A stretch of DNA of 64,000 nt from Eremophila alpestris peregrina (lineage: Eukaryota; Chordata; Aves; Passeriformes; Alaudidae), in assembly GCA_009792885.1 (NCBI GenBank), contig WMCF01000014.1:10869924-10933923 (forward strand). The letters run 5' to 3'. Below are positions 1 through 12,279 of the stretch, one piece after another (positions within the stretch are counted from its first letter, which is position 1; every line of letters starts with the position of its first letter). The notes below the pieces were generated by a model. That model made no database searches, was not told the DNA's origin, and saw only the letters and a program-made list of their open reading frames with translations. A program made the translations under genes and the position numbers.

Positions 1-635
1 TTTCCCCCTTCTCTGCCTCCCAGCAATATTCAAGCTCAATTTGCAGCAAGCATGCATTCTGTACAGCCAGACAATGCCAAGTTTTATCATCCCCTGCCTC
101 CTGCCTGGGAGGCAGCGGTTGGCTGGTTGAATCCTGCAAGATTGCACAGGATGGCAGCGAGCACTGAATTCCACTCCGTAGGTCCCTGTCTGGGAAATGC
201 CCCTAAATGCACGCAAATATTGTCGTATCAGCTGAGCTCTGCCAGCACAAAACGGAGTGATTTACACTTCCTGGATCACTGGAATTTATTGCAGGGAGGT
301 GACAGGCTGCTCTGAGCTGCTGTGGTTGCAGTTCCCATCATGGGGTGTATAAAGGTGGTTACCGTGGCGAGTGAAGTGGGCAAGGTATGAATAGATTCAT
401 GAAGGTCTCCACGGAATAAGGAAAGGTTTTTCCAGCCTGCTGTTACCTGATCTAGCCAATTTGACATGGCCCCTCATCACGGCAGATCTGAGCAATGCTC
501 AGCATTTGAAAATAGAAATAGCAACAAACCTCTTCCTTTTCTTCCTGCTCAGTTCACAGGAAAAATGTTTTGACTGGTTTGAAGGCTGGGAATTTCAGGT
601 TTTTTTCCTCATGTCTGTTTAGATAAGTGAATGAA

Positions 636-666
<31 letters not shown>
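636..666. repeat. (TG)10 followed by (GA)6 microsatellite
   Basis: An uninterrupted TG dinucleotide run passes directly into a GA run. Compound dinucleotide repeats like this usually vary in length between individuals. No function is implied. Confidence 0.95.
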
Positions 667-1251
667 AACAGAAGTTGTTGAAAGTTGATTTAAGAAATTA
701 GTTTTGCATTTGCTTCATTTGAGGATGAATTCTATTATCAATTTCACAAATTTAACATGAAACTTTTACTTAAATGAAACATGTACATTCATCTGGAAGT
801 CCAAGCCACTACTTTTGATGAAAACAATATATTTTTTAATGTAAGAACCTTGCATTGGAAATGCAAGGCATGCCACTCAAGTTACCAGGCCTGTGCCGCA
901 CTGGCCACCAGCTGAAGTGACCGTGTGCTCCAGCTGGATTTGATAGATGAGATCTACCTGCAGCAGGCTACCCTCATGCCAAACCTGTCTGGATGGCCCA
1001 TGGTTGGTGAAAACAGAGACCTGGAGACTTTGCATCATGAGGAGTGGTATGCACTGCATGTTGCCATGAAGTCTGGTTATTCTGAAGACTTAAAGCTGTA
1101 TATATGAAGCAAGTTAGTATTAAATTGACTACTGTACCTTTCATTAGATCTGTTATCCACCTAGAGGCTATTTTCACTTTGAAGTGGCATTTGCTCCATA
1201 ATAAGTAATGTCTCAAAATGCTGTTAATTAAAGTTTCATCTGTTTAGAGGA

Positions 1252-1296
1252 TTTTCTTCTTCTTCCACCCCCTCTCCTCTTTTCTTTTCTTTTCAG
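1252..1296 (+). other. Long polypyrimidine tract ending in CAG
   Basis: About 43 bases that are all C or T except one A, ending in TTTTCAG. This is what a strong 3' splice acceptor looks like, and the following frame is open for about 29 codons before a stop. No matching donor or recognisable peptide supports a real exon, so it is equally well a simple polypyrimidine repeat. Confidence 0.4.
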
Positions 1297-2016
1297 AAGC
1301 TAGTAATTAGTCCAATAATGTGGAGACATTGTTACTGCAGCTCATTATATTTGGCAATGCTCACTTGGACCCTTGAGTGCTGGTGATGTCAAGTTGACCT
1401 GAAATGCAAGGATTCCATCTGTCAGGAATTACTGATGAATTGGCAATTAAATATAAATATATATATATGTATTTAACTCATTACTTGTGCTGGATTGACA
1501 GTCCTGCAAGCACTATCATTTTAAGTTCATCGACAGACTAATAAAGCTTCCCCTGGGCTCCCTTCCTCATGTGGAGGGATGGGCGGCAGAGATGAGAGGA
1601 GAGTCAGATCCTGGAGGGATTTAATTTTTGTTCTGTCTGTAGACTACACTGATGAGACTGTCAGTCTGGGCTGGGGTGAAGTGGATATCTGGGCTAGCAG
1701 AGACAACTGATGCCATGTGGATAACCAAACAGCCCTGTGATTTTGCTGGTTCTCAGCTGTTATTGCCTCTTGTTGAACTGGTGGCATTGAAATGGATCTC
1801 TCTTTCTTTCCAAGCAGCATCCAGTCGTGGACAGGGGAATTTCTGTAAATGTGTTCACTATTGCTTAAGACCATATTCTTTTCCAGCAGAAACTGGAAAG
1901 AAATAGCCATCCCTTATGTTTGCTGGGAAGTGGCATCCAGGATGTAGAGGAGGTGAGGAACACAGCTTCTCTTTGTCTGTTATTATGCTACCAGAGTAAC
2001 ACTCTCATTCAATGGT

Positions 2017-2572
2017 GATCACAGGATCACAGAATAATTTATGTTGGAAAAGACCTCTGAGGTCATCAAGACCAAACTTTGATCACCACCTTGCCAACTA
2101 GACCACCAGTGCCACTTGTTTCATGAACACCTCCAGCAATGGTGACTCCACCACTTCCCTGGGCAGTCCCTTCCAATGTTTAGCAGCTATTTCCATGAAG
2201 AAAGTCCTCCTGATGTCCAGCCTGAACATCTCCTGGCACAGTGTGAGGCTATGTCCTCTTGTTCTGTCACAGGTTGCCTGGGAGAAGAGACTGACCCCCA
2301 CCTGGCTACAGCCTCCTTTCAGGCAGGTGTAGAGAGTGATAAGGTCATCCCTGAGCTTCCATTTCTCCGGGCTAAACAACCCCAGCTCCCTCAGATTTGT
2401 GCTCTTGACCCTTCACCAGCTCCATTTCCATCCTCTGGACACACTCCAGCACCATGGCTTTCTTGGAGTGGCCCAAAACTGAACACAGGATCTGAGGTGT
2501 GGCCTCACCAGTGCTGAGTGCAGGGGGACAACCACTGCCCTGGTCCTGCTGGCCACACTATTGCTGATACTC
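2017..2572 (-). mobile_element. CR1 LINE fragment, 3' part, 5'-truncated
   Basis: The 3' end of the element lies at the low-coordinate side: the repeated GATCACAG units at 2,017-2,033 are the reverse complement of the terminal octamers typical of avian CR1. Next come the reverse complement of the CR1 3' UTR (GTTGGAAAAGACC motif) and then the C-terminal part of ORF2. The element stops near 2,572, where similarity to the CR1 pattern is lost, so the 5' bulk is missing as in most bird CR1 copies. I saw no clear target-site duplication. Scattered substitutions suggest an old, immobile copy. CR1 is the dominant non-LTR retrotransposon of birds. Confidence 0.93.
2098..2379 (-). pseudogene. CR1 ORF2 C-terminal remnant
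   Basis: This is the end of the CR1 reverse-transcriptase polyprotein, downstream of the catalytic domain. The 93-codon frame contains KGGCSQVG near residues 21-28, LFSQATCDRTRG near 31-42, FRLDIRRTFF near 52-61 and LPREVVESP near 72-80. These are hallmark residues of the CR1 ORF2 tail. The first methionine is incidental: the original protein ran much further upstream, and the endonuclease and reverse-transcriptase domains are absent from the window. It cannot encode a working enzyme. The identification is confident; any activity is excluded by the truncation. Confidence 0.9.
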
Positions 2573-3499
2573 ACCCTTCATTTAGGCTGGTGAGATGTGT
2601 CACCCTGCTGCTGGTTGGGTGAGTTGCTACTGCAGCAGGGAAGAGAGAAATTTGCCATCTCAGTGTTGGTCCCCCCACCTGCATCTTCAGCAAGCACCAG
2701 GCCTCAGTGCTGCGGAACATTAACCCAGCTTGTTGGCAGGTATTGGCCTGTAGGCAAGGCCACCTGATGCCTCAAAATCAAGAGGTTCAGCCTGTACCAA
2801 CATTCTAGCATCACTCATAATTTATTATGATAAGAGGAGTGTGAAGAAAACAAAAAAACCACCAAAATTGTGAAGGGGTAATAAAATAACTGAAAGTCCT
2901 GTTTCAAAGCTGTCCAAGCTGCTCCTGGGAACACAAGGCCACCAAAGTGTCCTCTGTTTGATGGTTTCCTCTTGCCACATCTTTTGCAGAATTGGTAATT
3001 TTATCCACCAACCAAATGTGGTCCTCCAGTCCCAGAGAAAGATATCTCTGGATAGGCCACGCCTTAAATACAGAGCTGCAAGTTTTGCCATAAGCAGTCT
3101 TTAAATCCTGTGTCTTCAGATCCTTGCTGTTTCATCAAAGCCCTGCTGAGTATCTGGGCCTAGATCCACCTTTAGAAACTGGAATTACTGGATCTCTGCA
3201 TAGGGAGACACAACAGAGCAGATGAAATGGCTAAATATTTAATAATAAAGATTGTTCGCACATTTCCAGCTTAATGTTACTGGCCAAGGAAAGCTGGATG
3301 TTTCACATCAGGTTAGCAGGATATTGTGATATTTTGGCTGCTTATCTGAAGTGGAATGAATGGAACTGCCAAAGCTTTTGAAGTTCACTCATGAGATAAT
3401 ATTTTATTAATTTTCTGAGCTGAGGGCACTTTAGCATCTCCTGTGAGTCTTCTGAATATTAAATGCATGAAGCTCTATTGGCAGGACTCTTTCAACATT

Positions 3500-3690
3500 C
3501 ACTCATTCAGTGTTTAAAAGCGCCCGCTTCCCATAAATTGAGAGCAGTCTCCTTGGTTTGCTGAGAGTTATCTTCTCTCCAATAAATTAGAAAGTGTATC
3601 AATTTCCTACTTATGCCCTTTGAATTCAAAGCAGGGGCTACTTAAGTGCAAGAAAAGGTGCAGTCTGTGTTTGCCTTGTTTGTCTGTCTG
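3500..3690. promoter_or_regulatory. Possible conserved non-coding element
   Basis: This patch has AGCGCCCGC beside short AT-rich motifs (CCATAAATTG, CCAATAAATTAG) and an NK2-type TTAAGTG near 3,641. Such a mix of retained CpG and homeobox-like cores in otherwise CpG-poor DNA is common in vertebrate developmental enhancers. The call rests on texture alone and could be chance. Confidence 0.2.
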
Positions 3691-4384
3691 CTCCACAGAA
3701 AATGCAGTTTAAGTCAGAATGAGCCACTGTGCTTCAACTCCAGCTGCGAAAATAATTTTACCTAATGAAAGCACCCAGTCTTTTAGTCCTGCTCTGAGCT
3801 ACTCTGGCCTTCAGCTAGAGCAGAGCAGAGGAGGGAGGTGTAAGACCTGGCCACTGCAGCATGTGGCACTGGCAGGAACAGCCAGCCTGGTCACATCTCA
3901 GCTCCAACGCCTGCTGAGCTGAGACTCGGCTCCTCCAGCTCAGACTCCACAGCAAGACATCTGCCCACCTATTTGCACCGTCCTGGGGAGGGGGACAGGT
4001 ATCTGTGGGGCTATTTTCATCTCTGGATGCATCTGTTCAACATCAAAAAATGCTAACTTGTACCGTGGAGATGTTGAGCTCTCATCAGCTGTGGTTTCCT
4101 ACCCCATGCCACAGCTGGGTGAAAGCAGGGGAATTCAGGAGACCACATGCCAGCCAGAAAAGTGCTTGCTGTGTTAGACTCAGAAAATCCTCTCAAGTGT
4201 GCAGGGCTAGGCAGAGCTGCCAGCATGGACTTCTGTATCAAAAAGGACAGACAGTTCCTAGATCTAGTGTCTGGTGCTTTATAAATAGGTTTAGATGACA
4301 GGGAAAAGTAAAGAGAGTACCGAAAAAGAAATAAAATGACAGCTTTTGTCCAAAAATATGCTAGCTGCATTGTTTCTTTTCCCT

Positions 4385-4405
4385 AAAAAAAGAAAGAAAA
4401 AAAAA
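4385..4405. repeat. A-rich (AAAG)-type simple repeat
   Basis: A run of A interrupted by two G residues spaced four apart. It is a short low-complexity tract with no function implied. Confidence 0.85.
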
Positions 4406-7400
4406 GGTTGCTTTTTCTGCATTAAGCTTGTCATAACTGGATGATTATAGTAACACCATGAGAAGAGCCAGCCAGGATGTGACACTTTAGTTTTCAAAAT
4501 AGCTCTTCCTAAAATAAACTCTTTCCTCACAGACTGCTACTGTGATACTTATGGGAAAATGTGAACAGGCCACTCGTTCTCCCATCTTTCCTTAGAGATT
4601 GAGGAACTTTCCAGCAGTTTATGTGCTCTAAAATCCTGCCTCTCAGATGGGGAGGCCAAAACCACAGGAAAATGGGGGGTGTGTAATTTAATACGTTTCA
4701 CCAATTTGCCCTAATGGCACATCGGAAGCCTCCGGGTTTCATTAGATTTACTCTGTGCCCACAGAGCATAAACAGAAATATCTGCCATTTCCATCAGGAC
4801 TGTGCTATTTGCAGGGATTCAGTAACACGGAGCAGGGCTGAGCATACCCTGTTGCAGTACGGCTGCACTGTGGCCTTGAGCACTCACATTGTGACACATC
4901 AAACCAGAGCTGGGGGCATCTGTCCTCTTTGGGTGCCATAGAGGCTGTACTGTCCACCTGTACCATCCTGTGCAGCCTTTCTCCCACACCGAGCTTTTCC
5001 CCCCCTTGGCTCAAGTGCTGACTCCCAAAATGCACATCAGACAGAATCAGGCAGGTGAAAACCTACCCATGGAAAGTAATCCTAACCTTTTGGGTCAGCA
5101 TGGCTGGACCAGGAGGAAGCTACAGCCCCATGGGTTCAGATGTGTGAGGCTTGTGCTGACTTTCCATGCATTCCATAAGGGGAACATCAGTCAAATGTCT
5201 GATGTGCTGGGCCATGCACACGTGACACCTCACGCAGCACGGCTGGTATTACTGAACATTTATTTCCTTAATTTATGTTCTTTGTAAATTTGCAGATGGT
5301 TCCCCCCATCTCAGCAGTAAAGGGGAAGCAGCAATAGCTGAGTTCCCACACACACTGCATGGGAGCTTGGCTTGAGCATGGAGAAAGATGTGAGTCCCCA
5401 TGTGGGGACATTCCAGTTCAGATCAGAAAAACATGCCTTCTGCTCTGTTGTTTTCCAGTACTGTGAGCTCTCCAAATGAAACCAACAAAAAGCAGAGTCT
5501 GTTCAGATTCTACCAATGTTTACTTATTCTTCAACTAATGAAGTTTAGTGACTTGCGTAAATTATTATCCCAGCTACTCCCCTCAAGGTATCATATCAAG
5601 GGAGCACAAGGCTCATTTTCCAATTCTCCCTTGCTGTCTTGCTAGGTGATTTCTTGCTCCACTACCCATTGCATCCCTGCAAAACGAAATGTATCACCAC
5701 TGCTGGTTTGTTATGTTTCCCTTTTCCTAGCAGGTATTGGACAGGTTCATTGTTAGCTATACACATAATAGTGAAACTGAGTAAGTGTGCATGTTGTAAG
5801 AATGGAGCTTCTTGAAAGGAAATGTAAAACAAAGCTGCTAACAGAAAGACTAAAATAATACAGAGGAGATTTTAACTTGGGCTAGACTGAATTTCTCCTT
5901 CCTGAAGCAAGTAGAAGCTTTCTTTTTTAATAGAGAAATAAATCTGATGATCTCTGAACTGGGGAAGTTCAGCTTTCAATGCACTTCCTCCAGACTGACT
6001 CATTGTGAGATATATTGTGAAATCCATGGGAATGGACTGCACTTGTGCTATGCAGCAGAGCGTCCCAAACAGGACACTTGCAATTTGGGGTAAATTGATA
6101 AGTTTCCATATCTGATTAGAGGGTATGGCTTTACATTCTCATGATTGCTTTGTCTTGTCAGGGCAGGAGAGAAAATTCCTTTGTTCTCTTCCACATCCCA
6201 GGAAAACAGGCCTCACTTTTCCAGAGGTTTGGTAGAGTCTAAAGGTCCTGAATATATGTGTTTTACAGAAGGAAATGTTCATCTACACACATATTTTGCT
6301 TGCTCTTTTTCTCCTCCTGACTCTCTATGGAGCAGCCATGGTTGCAGCATTCAGCATGGAGTTTGGAAATCAGGCTCCATTGGCCATTTGTTCCCCTGCT
6401 TCCTATGGAAGGCAAAGTCCTCTGGATCCTTGTCTTCTCACAGGATGATGGCACATCCCTCTGCTGTTCTGCATGACAAAGATGGCCTAGAAGTAAAATT
6501 CAGGTTGATCCCAGGCTAAGGGAAGTCAGGCATGCCATGGAATCTGTGGCAGGGAGATAGTTAACATCCTCTCCCTCTGCGGGGAGAGGTTGCAGCTGCC
6601 TATCCAGCCTGCCAAACTGAAAGGGGATCCAGCCCTTGGGGAAATGTGTCTGGAGTTATTTAATCCCAAAAGGATTATAAAGAGAGTATGCTCTAGGGAA
6701 TCTCTCAAGCCCTATCCCTGTTAAAGTAAAATAAAACCAAACCCCAAAACCAACATTCCCTTTCCCGTTGATGGCTTCCAGCAAAAGATACCCCTGAACT
6801 TTAACCGAAAAATGTGCCCCAGTTGAGACAGCCAGTGCTGCTTCTTTGGAAAACTTCTTCTGCTTTGGCTTCCATGGTGCTATCATTTCCTGCCTCTCTT
6901 CCTACCTCTTTAATCTCCTTCAGCACGTCCTTTGGAGGACCTTCTTATCTTACTCCAAGTTATGTATGGGTTTCATCGGGCTGAGTCTTTTATCCCCTCT
7001 TCTTCCTCTATTGTATCTTATCCCTGGTTAATCTCAGCCGTGCTCCCTACTTAGTCTCTTCATCTGTTCTCGTTTTGACTTGTGTTTAGACTGTAAACTC
7101 CTTGAGATAGGGCCTGTCTTTTTATTTTATAGTTTTACAGTACCTCCAGGAACATGAAATTGCAGGCTGGACTAAGTCATCAAACAGAATTAAAACATTA
7201 AAAGAAAGCTAGTCTAGAAGTTTGAGTGGAAATATCTTCCTCATTTTCGGCAGCAATCCAAGGCAGTGCAGTTTTCATTTGTATAAACACACGAGCGTTG
7301 CTCTCCTATGCAGCACAGCGGGATTGAGTAAACGACTGGTTCACCCTCCAGTAAGTCACCCATTGCTTTCCCAACAGCAGGCATCAATTTACTGGTGAGC

Positions 7401-9147
7401 AGGAAGAAGAGGCCCTGTTCCTTCTGTGAGCAGCACCAGGAGGATTTGGTTTCCCTGGCTGCATGGGAGATCAGTGTGGTTAAGATGGTATCTAACTGCT
7501 GCCATGCCCAGCCTAGTTAGCTGGCATCATGCAAGGGATGTCTTTTAAGGAGCTGTGGCAGCAGGGAGTTTTTGTCCTTTTTTTTTTCCTGCTTTCTTCT
7601 TTGAAGGCTCCTTAGAAGAGCTAAATGTTTTGCAAAAGAAGAACAACCTGGGTATCTTGAATAGCACACATTTTATATGCCAGTGGGCTCATGTTAGCAC
7701 TTTTTTCTTGAGTCCATTGAGACCTTCAGCGACGTTTCTTGTTCATGGGCATGTATCTGTCTATTCCTGGTCTCAGTCAGAAGACAAAGCACTATTTAGA
7801 TTTTTTTTAAGGCAATTCCATCATTTTCTGCAATCTTTTCTTTCAAGAACTATAGAAGCTAATAATGCCTCATTAATTTGAAACAAGCATGTCCATGTAA
7901 CCACTCATTTCTGATGGCCACAGTTAACTTCTAGTCAGCATGTGCTCACTTTGGTGTGTGGCTCTTTGATTCTTTTGGTGTTTCCCAATGATGCAGGAAT
8001 GGACCAGGACCTTCCTGGAGCCCAGTCATGCCTTACAGGTGTCTCCCTCCTCCCTCACCTGCCAGCTGCCTGGAGAATCAACATGGCACGCCTCTGCCTG
8101 AGCTCTCCCACATTTTAAGTACAGCTGACCCTGGAGGGTAACCCAGCCTTACCATTCCCTCCTCTATCTCCCAGACCTTCAAATTTAAGTAGTTTTCTTT
8201 ATGATCTTTGCCACTGATGAGGGAATTTGACCCTCTAGGCATCTCTGAAGCTTTTCCCATGACATAGATGAGGAAGTAGCAGATGATTTATTAACATCAA
8301 GTAAACCATTAATTCACTCATTCAGTATGATTACCTGTTTCTAATAGTAGTTGTGAATTACCCAATCACCTTGTATTTTCATGAAGAAAGACAAATGATA
8401 AATGGATCAATAGAAGAAAAGTACTTTCAGGGTAAATGACACATGACTGCATTTGTACAGGAAACAGCTAGAGAAAGGCAACAAGCTGAATGGGGAACAC
8501 TGGACCAGAATCTGATATGGTATGGAGCTGTGGCTCTACTCCTTGTGCACTCTTAGCAAATTTGGCTTGATGCCTCTAATGTGGCCTCTGATGCTTCTTC
8601 AGGGTCGCTGCTGTTACTTACCTGTGGTAGTAAAACTGTTTCCATACTAATGATAACAGTAGCAGCCAGTCATTAAAATTCTGAAATAGATATGTATGGA
8701 TAATTTTTATAAGGTTTGTGTCCCCTATGACTGGAAGCATGCCATCTATTCTTTGAAGTGCAACCTTGGAATTTGAGCAAGGCTCTTTTTCCTTTCTTTG
8801 TCTTTCTGAGTCTCAGTTTTCCCTTTTGTAAAAGAGTAAGAACGATTTTTTCAGGAAAATAAGAGTTAGACAACTAGCCAGAGTAGGGGCTGGTTTGGAT
8901 ATAACAGATCTTTGTGTGGGAATGTATGGAGACTTATGTATGGACCAGTGAGAATTAGGATATGGAGCTCCACCTTGCCCTTTATTTCCTGTTTTATTCT
9001 GTGCAATTTTTTCCTCACTCTATTAAATGAAGCTGATGAGTAGTGGCTTTATTTTTACTGACCTGAGCCATGTTGCTTTTGCAAAAGTAGAGACACCTGC
9101 CTATAAAATATCATGAAGAGCTCTGACAGTTCATGGTACTGTGACAT

Positions 9148-9174
9148 AAAGGACTCTGAAGCACAGAGTCCTTT
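9148..9174. repeat. Perfect 11-bp inverted repeat (hairpin) before a T run
   Basis: AAAGGACTCTG at 9,148-9,158 and CAGAGTCCTTT at 9,164-9,174 are exact reverse complements separated by the five bases AAGCA. A few more T residues follow. The stem could form a cruciform in DNA or a 27-base RNA hairpin. It resembles a bacterial intrinsic terminator, but in vertebrate DNA no such role is expected. It is too short for a microRNA precursor. Confidence 0.85.
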
Positions 9175-10877
9175 TTTCATTGGTCCTCCCAGTCAAAGGG
9201 AAAGGGTTTGAAAGGGCCAGTTGAATCTGGTGAATCAGCAAATGCTTACAGGAATGGTGCCAGGGTTTTGCTTCTTAGACCAGGGCGTGCTGGGGGCTGA
9301 TAGGGTCCATCTGTCAGGGAAGGGGCAACTTGGGCCACAGGCTTGCCAAGCTGGTGAGGACAGCTTTAAAGTTCTTGGAGCAGGGGAACTTCAGTCCATC
9401 CTATCTCTACTAATTTGATGCCTGTGCCAGCAATAGATGCACAGAACCTGGAGAGGGATCACAGATCAGCAGAGCAGCACCTGAAAATCAACACAAAGGA
9501 ATTCCAGGGAAATCGTCAAAGCAGCCAGAGACTGGGTTAGGAAAGCTAAAGTCTGATAGAATTAGATCTGGCCAGGGACACTTTTTTGAGCTTTGCATGT
9601 GTTGCAATCCCTTCTGAAGATACCCACCTTTATGACTTTGGTATTTAAATTTGAAAGATGACATTAGACATCTCACATTTTCAGCAGCAGATCGAACTTG
9701 GAGCCTGCCATGTCTTGTTCTGCTGGGAGGTAACGATAACATTAACAATTGTTAGAATAGATGGCAGTCTATTTGACTAGTTTGTTCTGTGATAGCTCAA
9801 GGAAACCTCTATGAGAGCTCAATTTAAACTGATACTCGCCCCATTTAAAACCAGCTAGCAGATATTTTTGATAAAATTTATGAGTTAATTTTAACTGATT
9901 TTGGTAAAATCTGAGCTTCTCTAATATACACTACCTATGCTTTCCATTTTTCCTCTCTTGGTTCCCCAAGAGTGATTTAAAGAGTGATTTAAAGCTGATT
10001 TTACTTAACTGAGGAAACAGAACTAATACAATAAGCTCCTTAAGATTTCTGTAAATCAGAAGCATTCACTGGGACATCTCAAAATTTAAAACTATTTCAG
10101 CGCACTGTCCATCATTGCCATTATCATAATTGCATTTGTGTTTTAATGGGAGGCATTTTGAAACGTTGTGGCTGTGCAGGGTCAGGAGGGAGCTCCCCTC
10201 TTTTGGTGAGATGCCCCTCTGAACTGCACTCAGCCCCACGAGCTGCAGCCCAGAGCTGATGTTCCCAGCATTCCTAACTTCCAAAGGCCCTTTTGCTGGG
10301 AATGAAACCACACTGTAAATCACACTCACATGTTAGCAGGGAGTGTATTTTCACACCAGTGATTATAGTTGTGCCTTTAGTTGAGGAGGTTGATTTGGGG
10401 CAGTAAATTGCCCTGTGTGTTATCTCTGCCGCTGTCCCTCTCTGGCTCTCTTTTTCTTGCTGGGTAGGAAATGGCTGTTCTGAACAGCAGAGCCCTGACA
10501 GCTTCCCAGGCTTTGCAATCATCTTTTGTTTCCATTTTTGTGAGAGGAGTATCTGAAAGGGGGATTGAGAGGAGCTGGCTCTTGGTATTGGAAGTACTTA
10601 AATTACTCTGTCCCAGGTTCTCATCAGAGCTCTGCATCTCCCAGACGAAGCTCAAGCAGTGGCCTTTAAACAGCACATTAAGTTGGACAATGTGAGAACA
10701 ACCAACCCCCTGACCTGGTGGTGCATAAGTCTCTCCACTGCTCCCATCCCTTTTGCATTTGTCATCTCCTCCAGTGCCATACCCAGCCCGATGTGAGCAG
10801 GGGTGTAAACATCTCCTGGTACTGCACTTGACATCTCACCCAGGGAACTTTTACCCTGGATGGCCCCCATGGCCATG
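9175..10877. other. Non-coding stretch, no gene seen
   Basis: No gene, RNA or mobile element is supported. The only small-scale pattern is a 12-base unit (AGAGTGATTTAA) occurring twice in tandem near 9,968-9,992. The open frames here overlap on both strands and carry no recognised domain. Confidence 0.55.
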
Positions 10878-10942
10878 GGGTGTTGGAAATAGCTGAATTT
10901 TAAGGTCCCTTCCAATCCAAATCTTTCAGTGATCCTATGAAA
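10878..10942 (+). mobile_element. CR1 LINE 3' tail fragment
   Basis: The segment reads GGTGTTGGAAAT, then TTTTAAGGTCCCTTCCAATCC, and ends in GATCCTATGA. This is the plus-strand form of the avian CR1 3' UTR end with a decayed terminal octamer. Only the last 65 bases or so are recognisable; upstream similarity is too weak to call. No coding remains are present. Confidence 0.75.
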
Positions 10943-11827
10943 GCCTATGTGGAGCCTGGCCTTCACATCTGAAATGTCATGCTGGGTGCTGGTGCAAAGT
11001 AATTCTCACATAAATGGCCATTCTTTATGTGAGGGGGAGGTTTTATCAATAGAGTGAGCTGGACCCATGGTCAGTACAGGATAAACAGATGGGCTGGTAT
11101 ATGGTTAATCAATTACTATAGAGGACAGGAGGTCAATGGGCTTCTCTCAATTTCTGTAACACCTGTGTGCATATGAGCATTTATAATATCTAATATTCTT
11201 GCCTGTAGCAAGGCTGTAGTATCTGTTGGTAATTTGTTAATTCTTTATAAACATTCCTTTAAGGCAAGTTGTGAGTTTGTAGATGATGGTTAAAATTACT
11301 CAAAAGATTAAATTTTTTTCCTCTATCAGGGAATGCAAAATCAATTAATTCTGGATTTCAGTTACAAATAAAATACATCAGAATGAAAAGTTTACAATGT
11401 GGTCCAGACATTCCTTACAGACCTTGTGTGACTGGACTGTTCTGGTGTCCCATTTAACTAAAATATCACTGAATTTCCCATTTTTCATGCTCTGTGACAA
11501 AGCATAATCTCTCACAAAGCAGATATCCAAACCAAAAAAGTATGTTTTGATATTGCTGGAAAACAAGGTTTTCATTGATCCAAACTGAGCTTTGCGGTTT
11601 TTTGAATTTTCATTTTGAAGAAGATTAAAAAAAAGATCCTAGTTTTCTTTCTTTTGCTTAGGAGCACAATTAAGTGGGGGAAAAAATGGAATTCCCTTAG
11701 CAGCTAGCAAGTCTAGTGTTTCTGCATGCTTCTCTGAAAAATAAATGGGATTACTTTGTTTAAAAACTGCTTTTAGCAACCTCTGTTAAAGCCCTAAAAT
11801 GCACAGGAGGGCATGATCCTTCTTCCT

Positions 11828-11880
11828 TTGAAGTCCCTGGCACAGTATCCATTGACTTCACAGGGAGTGGGATTGACTGA
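11828..11880. repeat. Possible ancient amniote interspersed repeat
   Basis: The text GAAGTCCCTGGCACAG, then CCATTGACTTCACAGGGAG, then a GGATTGA-like word resembles an old repeat scattered through reptile and bird genomes, whose copies carry CCATTGACTTCAATGGGAG. I recall the pattern but not a reliable family name. The copy is short and diverged. Confidence 0.35.
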
Positions 11881-12029
11881 ATAATTGTGCTGCAGTATGA
11901 ATGTCTACCCTGACACTGCACAAAGTCACGCTGAAAGCCACTTGATGTCATTCTAATCCTGTCTCCTCACAGTGGTGTTCTGGAGAATAGGGTTGGGGAT
12001 TTTTTCCCCCCTCCGTATTTATTATTTGC

Positions 12030-12130
12030 AGAAGGAACTAGTTAACAAATAGAAAGGACAAAGCTGAACGAGCGTGTCACTAATTTCCGAAGTAACTTGT
12101 TTTGCTGCTGAAGTGATCGACTGCTCCCTG
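12030..12130. promoter_or_regulatory. Possible conserved non-coding element
   Basis: GTTAACAAAT, GGACAAAGC, GAACGAGCGTGTCAC, TTTCCGAAG and GTGATCGACTG give five retained CpGs in an otherwise AT-leaning stretch with SOX/TCF-like ACAAAG. It lies just upstream of the CpG-rich patch at 12.3 kb, so the two may be one regulatory unit. The assignment is inferred from base texture only. Confidence 0.22.
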
Positions 12131-12279
12131 CAGCAAGTGCTAACCAGGCTTTTTTAGCCAGTGGGGCTTTAATGTGCTAAGCAGAACGCTGTAGCTGGAG
12201 GTGTGTGCCTGAGCTGTGGAATGCCAGCTCTGTCAGGGTGGCAGAAGTCTCCTGGTCACAGAGCTTTGATCCAAAACAG

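Larger units (their letters stand above)
1..2016. other. Non-coding stretch, no gene seen
   Basis: Nothing protein-like is supported here. Open frames up to 93 codons overlap each other on both strands and match no family I recognise. The stretch holds a TG/GA microsatellite near 640, a long pyrimidine tract ending in CAG near 1,295, and a short alternating A/T run near 1,450-1,470. CpG is scarce, as expected for methylated vertebrate intergenic or intronic DNA. Confidence 0.6.
2573..9147. other. Non-coding stretch, no gene seen
   Basis: There is no supported gene. The longest open frames (such as the 124 codons from 6,145) contain no recognisable domain and overlap antisense frames. An A-rich AAAG-type simple repeat lies near 4,385-4,405. 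Weak conserved-element-like patches with retained CpG are at about 3,500-3,690 and 7,255-7,345. The remainder shows no repeat family that I could identify by eye. Confidence 0.55.
10943..12279. other. Non-coding stretch with old repeat trace
   Basis: No gene is supported. An AT-rich segment covers about 11,150-11,750. A possible ancient amniote repeat lies near 11,828-11,880, and a CpG-retaining patch at about 12,030-12,130 precedes the CpG-rich island-like region. Confidence 0.5.

Noticed and set aside
9148..9180. Intrinsic transcription terminator
   Set aside because: Stem plus T run fits a bacterial terminator, but the window is vertebrate DNA, so only the hairpin itself is reported.
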